A stretch of 64,000 nt of DNA from Symsagittifera roscoffensis (Eukaryota; Xenacoelomorpha; Acoela; Convolutidae), in the NCBI RefSeq assembly GCF_963678635.1, contig NC_087062.1:95595705-95659704 (forward strand). Reading direction: 5' to 3'. This document shows positions 57,280-64,000 of the stretch, piece after piece (position 1 is the stretch's first letter; the number at the start of each line of letters is the position of its first letter). The notes below the pieces were generated by a model, which was given only the letters and a program-made list of their open reading frames with translations, did no database searches and was not told where the DNA came from. A program made the position numbers and the translations under genes.

Positions 57280-58666
57280 ATTTTTCAATTGATTTTTTCT
57301 TCCTATTAACTATTACGCTCAATTGAGTTCTTTAAGTTTTCTTTGAAGTTGTATAGGTTACAAGCACTTAAATTGTTGAAAAACTTCATGAATCGATCAG
57401 AGCAGAAAACTTCTGCGTGTTTATCTTCAAATAGAAAAACGTGCCATTAAGGCGCTCACTGTATTCGAAAAAAAATCACAATTAACCTTGATATTGCAGT
57501 TGGTCTAGCGGTTAGGATCTGTGGCTTCACTAACAAGACACGGGTTGGACTCCCGGAATGGAAAATATATAAAAAAAATTAAATTAATTTTTTTTCCTAC
57601 CAGCTATTACGCTGAATTGAGCTCTTTGAGAGTTTTTTGAAGTTGTATAGGATACAAGAACTTAAAATGTTGCAAAACTTCTTGGATCGAGCAGAGCAGA
57701 AAACTTGTGCGTGTTTATCTTCAAATAGAAAAATCGTGCCATTAAGGCGCTCACTTAATTCAAAAAAAAATCAGCGAACATTGACATCCCAGTTGGTCTA
57801 GCGGTCAGGATTTATAGCTCTCACCCACAAGGCCCGGGTTCGACTCCCGGACTGGGAAATCTATTCACTTTTCAATTGATTTTTGCTTCCTATTAACTAT
57901 TACGCTCAATTGAGTTCATTAAGATTTTTGTGAAGTTGTATAGGATACAAGAACTCAAAATGTTGCAAAACTTCTTGAATCGATCAGAGCAGAAAACTTG
58001 TGCGTGTTTATCTTCAAATAGAAAAACGTGCCATTAAGCCGCTCACTGTATTCCAAAAAAATTCAGCTAACATTGACATCCCAGTTGGTCTAGCGGTCAG
58101 GAGTTGTGGCTCTCACCCAAAAGGCCCGGGTTCGACTCCCGGACTGGTAAATCTATTCATTTTTCCATTGATTTTTCCTTCCTATAAACTATTACGCTCA
58201 ATTGAGTTCTTTAAGTTTTCTTTGAAGTTGTATAGGTTACAAGAACTTAAATTGTTGAAAAACTTCAAGAATCGATCAGAGCAGAAAACTTGTGCGTGTT
58301 TATCTTCAAACAGAAGAACGTGCCACTTAGGCGCTCACTGTATTCGAAAAAAAATCACATTTAACCTTGATAATGCAGTTGGTCTAGCGGTTAGGATCTG
58401 TGGCTTCACTAACAAGACACGGGTTGGACTCCCGAAATGGAAAATATATTTAAAAAAATAAATTAATTTTTTTTCCTATCAGCTATTACGCTCAATTGAG
58501 CTCTCTGAGAGTTTTTTGAAGTTGTATAGGATACAAGAACTTAAAATGTTGCAAAAACTTCTTGGATCGATCAGAGCAGAAAACTTGTGCGTGTTTATCT
58601 TCAAATAGAAAAAACGTGCCATTAAGGCGCTCACTTAATTCGAAAAAAATTCAGCTAACATTGACA

Positions 58667-58738
58667 TCCCAGTTGGTCTAGCGGTCAGGATTTGTGGCTC
58701 TCACCCACAAGGCCCGGGTTCGACTCCCGGACTGGGAA
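58667..58738 (+). tRNA. tRNA-Glu (anticodon CTC), structurally intact
   Basis: All stems pair perfectly: acceptor TCCCAGT/ACTGGGA, anticodon stem TGTGG/CCACA around CTCTCAC, and T stem CCGGG/CCCGG. Discriminator is A. A and B boxes are consensus, and a T5 run at 58748-58752 is a likely Pol III terminator. It is identical to the copies at 61305 and 62476, so it defines the master sequence of the family. Confidence 0.9.
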
Positions 58739-58968
58739 ATCTATTCATTTTTCAATTGATTTTTGCTTCCTATTAACTATTACGCTCAATTGAGTTCACT
58801 AAGATTTTTGTGAAGTTGTATAGGATACAAGAACTCAAAATGTTGCAAAACTTCTTGAATCGATCAGAGCAGAAAACTTGTGCGTGTTTATCTTCAAATA
58901 GAAAAACGTGCCATTAAGCCGCTCACGATATTCCAAAAAAATTCAGCTAAAATTTACATCCCAGTTGG

Positions 58969-59040
58969 TCTAGCGGTCAGGTTTTGTGGCTCTCACCCAG
59001 AAGGCCCGGGTTCGCCTCCCGGACTGGGAAATCTATTCAT
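58969..59040 (+). pseudogene. tRNA-Glu(CTC)-like, anticodon-stem mismatch
   Basis: The acceptor stem is perfect. The anticodon stem 3' strand CCAGA gives one G-G mismatch and the B box is GGTTCGCCTCC. The twin at 62768-62839 carries the same changes. Confidence 0.5.
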
Positions 59041-59252
59041 TTTTCAATTGATTTTTTCTTCCTATTAACTATTACGCTCAATTGAGTTCATTAAGATTTT
59101 TGTGAAGTTGTATAGGATACAAGAACTGAAAGTATTGCAAAACTTCTTGGATCGATCAGAGCAGAAAACTTGTGCGTGTTTATCTTCAAATAGAAAAACG
59201 TGCCATTAAGGCGCTCACTGTAATCCAAAAAAAAGTACAGATAACATTAATA

Positions 59253-59324
59253 TCCCAGTTGGTCTAGCGGTCAAGATTTGAGGCTCTCACCCACAAGGCC
59301 CGGGTTCGACTCCCGGACTGGGAA
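59253..59324 (+). pseudogene. tRNA-Glu(CTC)-like, anticodon-stem mismatch
   Basis: Acceptor stem and T arm are perfect and the boxes are good. The anticodon stem TGAGG/CCACA has one A-A mismatch. The twin at 63062-63133 also has an acceptor change. Confidence 0.5.
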
Positions 59325-60133
59325 AACTATTAATTTTTCAATTGATTTTTTCTTCCTGTTAACTATTACGCTCAATTGAGTTCTTTAAGATTTCTTTGAA
59401 CTTGTATAGAATACAAGAACCTAAATTGCTGAAAACTTCATGAATCGTTCAGGGCAGAAAACTTGTGCGTGTTTATCTTCAAACAGAAGAACGTGCCAAT
59501 TAGGCGCTCACTGTATTCGAAAAGAATCACATTTAACCTTGATATTGCACTTGGTCTAGCGGTTAGGATCTGTGGCTTCACTATCAAGACACGGGTTCGA
59601 CTCCCGGAATGGGAAATCTATTAAAAAAATTAAAATTAATTTTTTCTTACTATTAACTATTACGCTCAATTGAGTTCTTTAAGTTTTTTTTGAAGTTGTA
59701 TAGGTTACAAGAACTTAAATTGTTGAAAAACTTCAAGAATCGATCAGAGCAGAAAACTTGTGCGTGTTTATCTTCAAATAGAAAAACGTGCCATTAAGGC
59801 GCTCACTGTATTCGAAAAAAAATCACATTTAACCTTGATAATGCAGTTGGTCTAGCGGTTAGGATCTGTGGCTTCACTAACAAGACACGGGTTGGACTCC
59901 CGGAATGGAAAATATATAAAAAAAATTAAATTAATTTTTTTTCCTATCAGCTATTACGCTCAATTGAGCTCTTTGAGAGTTTTTTGAAGTTGTATAGGAT
60001 ACAAGAACTTAAAATGTTGCAAAACTTCTTGGATCGATCAGAGCAGAAAACTTGTGCGTGTTTATCTTCAAATAGAAAAATCGTGCCATTAAGGCGCTCA
60101 CTTAATTCAAAAAAAATTCAGCTAACATTGACA

Positions 60134-60205
60134 TCCCAGTTGGTCTAGCGGTCAGGATTTGTGGCTCTCACCCACAAGTCCCGGGTTCGACTCCCGGACT
60201 GGGAA
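60134..60205 (+). tRNA. tRNA-Glu (anticodon CTC), structurally intact
   Basis: This is the same cloverleaf as at 58667 with a single change in the variable region (AAGTCCC for AAGGCCC), which does not touch a stem. A and B boxes are consensus, and T runs follow within 20 nt. It lies at the head of the first 1,171-bp four-unit block. Confidence 0.88.
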
Positions 60206-60425
60206 ATCTATTCACTTTTCAATTGATTTTTGCTTCCTATTAACTATTACGCTCAATTGAGTTCATTAAGATTTTTGTGAAGTTGTATAGGATAGAAGAA
60301 CTCAAAATGTTGCAAAACTTCTTGAATCGATCAGAGCAGAAAACTTGTGCGTGTTTATCTTCAAATAGAAAAACGTGCCATTAAGCCGCTCACTGTATTC
60401 CAAAAAAATTCAGCTAACATTGACA

Positions 60426-60497
60426 TCCCAGTTGGTCTAGCGGTCAGGACTTCTGGCTCTCCCCCACAAGGCCCGGGTTCGACTCCCGGACTGGGAA
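60426..60497 (+). pseudogene. tRNA-Glu(CTC)-like, anticodon-arm mutations
   Basis: Acceptor, T arm and boxes are intact. The anticodon arm TCTGG-CTCTCCC-CCACA has a C-C mismatch and C37. The twin is at 61597-61668. Confidence 0.5.
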
Positions 60498-60718
60498 ATC
60501 TATTCATTTTTCAATTGATTTTTTCTTCCTATTAACTATTACGCTCAATTGAGTTCATTAAGATTTTTGTGAAGTTGTATAGGATACAAGAACTGAAAGT
60601 ATTGCAAAACTTCTTGGATCGATCAGAGCAGAAAACTTGTGCGTGTTTATCTTCAAATAGAAAAACGTGCCATTAAGGCGCTCACTGTAATCCAAAAAAA
60701 ATACAGATAACATAAATA

Positions 60719-60790
60719 TCCCAGTTGGTCTAGCGGTCAAGATTTGTGGCTCTCACCCACAAGGCCCGGATTCGACTCCCGGGCTGGGAA
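60719..60790 (+). pseudogene. tRNA-Glu(CTC)-like, B-box mutation
   Basis: The anticodon arm is perfect and the acceptor has one T-G wobble. The B box is GATTCGACTCC, breaking the 53-61 pair. The twin at 61890-61961 has a worse acceptor stem (CCTTGGA). Confidence 0.5.
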
Positions 60791-61304
60791 AACTATTAAT
60801 TTTTCAATTGATTTTTCCTTCCTGTTAAGTATTACGCTCAATTGAGTTCTTTAAGATTTCTTTGAAGTTGTATAGGTTACAAAAACCTAAATTGCTGAAA
60901 AACTTCATGAATCGTTCAGGGCAGAAAACTTGTGCGTGTTTATCTTCAAACAGAAGAACGTGCCACTTAGGCGCTCACTGTATTCGAAAAAAATCACATT
61001 TAACCTTGATATTGCAGTTGGTCTAGCGGTTAGGATCTGTGGCTTCACTAACAAGACACGGGTTGGACTCCCGGAATGGAAAATATATTTAAAAAAATAA
61101 ATTAATTTTTTTTCCTGTCAGCTATTACGCTCAATTGAGCTCTTTGAGAGTTTTTTGAAGTTGTATAGGATACAAGAACTTAAAATGTTGCAAAACTTCT
61201 TGGATCGATCAGAGCAGAAAACTTGTGCGTGTTTATCTTCAAATAGAAAAAACGTGCCATTAAGGCGCTCACTTAATTCGAAAAAAATTCAGCTAACATT
61301 GACA

Positions 61305-61376
61305 TCCCAGTTGGTCTAGCGGTCAGGATTTGTGGCTCTCACCCACAAGGCCCGGGTTCGACTCCCGGACTGGGAA
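61305..61376 (+). tRNA. tRNA-Glu (anticodon CTC), structurally intact
   Basis: This is a perfect copy of the master tRNA-Glu(CTC), with 7-bp acceptor stem, consensus A and B boxes and discriminator A. It sits 1,171 bp after the copy at 60134 in the same position of the higher-order repeat. Confidence 0.9.
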
Positions 61377-62475
61377 ATCTATTCACTTTTCAATTGATTT
61401 TTGCTTCCTATTAACTATTACGCTCAATTGAGTTCATTAAGATTTTTGTGAAGTTGTATAGGATAGAAGAACTCAAAATGTTGCAAAACTTCTTGAATCG
61501 ATCAGAGCAGAAAACTTGTGCGTGTTTATCTTCAAATAGAAAAACGTGCCATTAAGCCGCTCACTGTATTCCAAAAAAATTCAGCTAACATTGACATCCC
61601 AGTTGGTCTAGCGGTCAGGACTTCTGGCTCTCCCCCACAAGGCCCGGGTTCGACTCCCGGACTGGGAAATCTATTCATTTTTCAATTGATTTTTTCTTTC
61701 TATTAACTATTACGCTCAATTGAGTTCATTAAGATTTTTGTGAAGTTGTATAGGATACAAGAACTGAAAGTATTGCAAAACTTCTTGGATCGATCAGAGC
61801 AGAAAACTTGTGCGTGTTTATCTTCAAATAGAAAAACGTGCCATTAAGGCGCTCACTGTAATCCAAAAAAAATACAGATAACATAAATATCCCAGTTGGT
61901 CTAGCGGTCAAGATTTGTGGCTCTCACCCACAAGGCCCGGATTCGACTCCCGGCCTTGGAAAACTATTAATTTTTCAATTGATTTTTCCTTCCTGTTAAG
62001 TATTACGCTCAATTGATTTCTTTAAGATTTCTTTGAAGTTGTATAGGTTACAAAAACCTAAATTGCTGAAAAACTTCATGAATCGTTCAGGGCAGAAAAC
62101 TTGTGCGTGTTTATCTTCAAACAGAAGAACGTGCCACTTAGGCGCTCACTGTATTCGAAAAAAATCACATTTAACCTTGATATTGCAGTTGGTCTAGCGG
62201 TTAGGATCTGTGGCTTCACTAACAAGACACGGGTTGGACTCCCGGAATGGAAAATATATTTAAAAAAATAAATTAATTTTTTTTCCTATCAGCTATTACG
62301 CTCAATTGAGCTCTTTGAGAGTTTTTTGAAGTTGTATAGGATACAAGAACTTAAAATGTTGCAAAACTTCTTGGATCGATCAGAGCAGAAAACTTGTGCG
62401 TGTTTATCTTCAAATAGAAAAAACGTGCCATTAAGGCGCTCACTTAATTCGAAAAAAATTCAGCTAACATTGACA

Positions 62476-62547
62476 TCCCAGTTGGTCTAGCGGTCAGGAT
62501 TTGTGGCTCTCACCCACAAGGCCCGGGTTCGACTCCCGGACTGGGAA
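62476..62547 (+). tRNA. tRNA-Glu (anticodon CTC), structurally intact
   Basis: This is a perfect copy of the master tRNA-Glu(CTC). It sits 1,171 bp after the copy at 61305 and has a T-rich terminator in the 3' flank. Identity with 58667 and 61305 over 72 nt points to ongoing homogenisation or to selection. Confidence 0.9.
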
Positions 62548-63647
62548 ATCTATTCATTTTTCAATTGATTTTTGCTTCCTATTAACTATTACGCTCAATT
62601 GAGTTCACTAAGATTTTTGTGAAGTTGTATAGGATACAAGAACTCAAAATGTTGCAAAACTTCTTGAATCGATCAGAGCAGAAAACTTGTGCGTGTTTAT
62701 CTTCAAATAGAAAAACGTGCCATTAAGCCGCTCACGATATTCCAAAAAAATTCAGCTAACATTTACATCCCAGTTGGTCTAGCGGTCAGGATTTGTGGCT
62801 CTCACCCAGAAGGCCCGGGTTCGCCTCCCGGACTGGGAAATCTATTCATTTTTCAATTGATTTTTTCTTCCTATTAACTATTACGCTCAATTGAGTTCAT
62901 TAAGATTTTTGTGAAGTTGTATAGGATACAAGAACTGAAAGTATTGCAAAACTTCTTGGATCGATCAGAGCAGAAAACTTGTGCGTGTTTATCTTCAAAT
63001 AGAAAAACGTGCCATTAAGGCGCTCACTGTAATCCAAAAAAAAGTACAGATAACATTAATATCCCAGTTGGTCTAGCGGTCAAGATTTGAGGCTCTCACC
63101 CACAAGGCCCGGGTTCGACTCCCGGACTGGTAAAACTATTAATTTTTCAATTGATATTTTCTTCCTGTTAACTATTACGCTCAATTGAGTTCTTTAAGAT
63201 TTCTTTGAAGTTGTATAGAATACAAGAACCTAAATTGCTGAAAACTTCATGAATCGTTCAGGGCAGAAAACTTGTGCGTGTTTATCTTCAAACAGAAGAA
63301 CGTGCCAATTGGGCGCTCACTCTTTTCGAAAAAAATCACATTTAACCATGATATTGCACTTGGTCTAGCGGTTAGGATCTGTGGATTCACTATCAAGACA
63401 CGGGTTCGACTCCCGGAATGGGTAATCTATTAAAAAAATTAAAATTAATTTTTTCTTACTATTAACTATTACGCTCAATTGAGTTCATTAAGATTTTTGT
63501 GAAATTGTATAGGATACAAGAAGTGAAAATGTTGCAAAACTTCTTGGATCGATCAGAGCAGAAAACGTGTGCGTGTTTATCTTCAAATAGAATAACGTGC
63601 CATTAAGGCGCTCACTGTATTCCAAAAAAATACAGATAACATTAATA

Positions 63648-63719
63648 TCCCAGTTGGTCTAGCGGTCAGGATTTGTGGCTCTCACCCACAAGGCCCGGGT
63701 TCAAATCCCGGACTAGGAA
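63648..63719 (+). pseudogene. tRNA-Glu(CTC)-like, one acceptor mismatch
   Basis: The anticodon arm is perfect. The T loop is TTCAAAT, which is canonical. The acceptor 3' strand ACTAGGA gives one C-A mismatch. It may still be transcribed. Confidence 0.5.
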
Positions 63720-64000
63720 ATCTATTAATTTTTCAATTGATTTTTTCTTCCTGTTAACTATTACGCTCAATTGAGTTCTTTAAAGTTGTATAGGTTCCAA
63801 GAACCTAAATTGCTGAAAAACTTCATGAATTGTTAAGGGCAGAAAACTTGTGTGTGTTTATCTTCAAACAGAGAAACGTGCCAATTGGGCGCTCACTCTT
63901 TTCGAAAAAAAATCACATTTAACCTTGATATTGCACTTGGTCTAGCGGTTAGGATCTGTGGATTCGCTAACAAGACACGGGTTCGACTCCCGGAATAGGA

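Larger units (their letters stand above)
60134..63500 (+). repeat. Four-unit higher-order repeat (1,171 bp), right arm
   Basis: The block holding an intact tRNA-Glu, a 'cttctggctctccccc' or 'ctcacccagaagg' unit, a 'gtcaagatttg' unit and a 'cttcactaacaag' unit repeats with exact 1,171-bp spacing. Intact tRNA starts are at 60134, 61305 and 62476. The first two blocks are almost identical over their whole length. The third switches to the variant also seen at 58,880-59,330, suggesting exchange between non-adjacent blocks. Confidence 0.85.
57277..64000 (+). repeat. tRNA-Glu tandem satellite array, right arm
   Basis: This continues the left array. The first bases (ttcatttttcaattg) complete the unit interrupted at 32,799. 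There are roughly 23 units of about 293 bp with the same spacer core and tRNA-Glu-like body. This arm is the best preserved: four of the five structurally intact tRNA-Glu(CTC) sequences lie here, spaced 1,467, 1,171 and 1,171 bp apart, because the arm is built from a four-unit higher-order repeat. Every second unit carries a decayed copy whose anticodon region reads 'ctgtggcttcacta'. The array runs off the window end, so its full size is unknown. Confidence 0.95.

Overview
The window is eukaryotic and looks like an AT-rich invertebrate animal genome. This rests on tRNA genes with internal Pol III promoters, a Ty3/Gypsy-type LTR retrotransposon, and animal-type macro and SGNH-hydrolase domains. 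The species cannot be fixed from the sequence. No ordinary single-copy host protein gene is visible.

Layout. (1) Positions 1-32,799 are an unbroken tandem array of units of about 293 bp. Each unit carries one tRNA-Glu-derived sequence plus a conserved spacer, giving roughly 110 units. (2) Positions 32,800-57,276 are one very large (24.5 kb) LTR retrotransposon inserted into the array in minus orientation. Its LTRs are 921 and 913 bp and differ by about eight substitutions and two small indels. (3) Positions 57,277-64,000 are the continuation of the same array, roughly 23 units. The two flanks rejoin exactly across the insertion with a short target duplication (ATTC).

The array. Almost all tRNA-like sequences are degenerate. 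Five keep a perfect acceptor stem, anticodon stem, T stem, A box and B box, and all five read as tRNA-Glu(CTC): 30985, 58667, 60134, 61305 and 62476. About fifteen more miss by one or two changes. Units are organised in higher-order repeats: four units (about 1,170 bp) at both ends of the window, two units (about 590 bp) near 11 kb and 26 kb, and seven units (about 2,045 bp) at 4-8 kb. Some units have drifted anticodons (TAC, GAT, CCC).

The retrotransposon, read right to left: 5' LTR; a leader of about 3 kb full of CCCTTCCGGATTG-type motifs; a disordered first ORF joined by TAATG to a second frame with coiled coil, Gag, two CCHC zinc knuckles, aspartic protease (DTGA) and the start of RT; then RT (YVDD), RNase H, a long linker, integrase (HHCC, D-D35-E, GPF), an acidic linker and a degenerate TARG1/ALC1-like macro domain at the Pol C-terminus. 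Downstream lie at least three extra ORFs not found in ordinary Gypsy elements. One of about 1,478 aa has a coiled coil, an intact SGNH/GDSL hydrolase domain and a second degenerate SGNH-like domain. A 343-aa acidic disordered protein and a 1,044-aa protein of unknown function follow, with overlapping start and stop signals. In this copy gag-pol is broken by one frameshift and five in-frame TAA/TAG codons, while the downstream long ORFs remain open.

The strongest leads are the tRNA-Glu mega-satellite and the giant retroelement whose cargo includes a macro domain and tandem SGNH domains.
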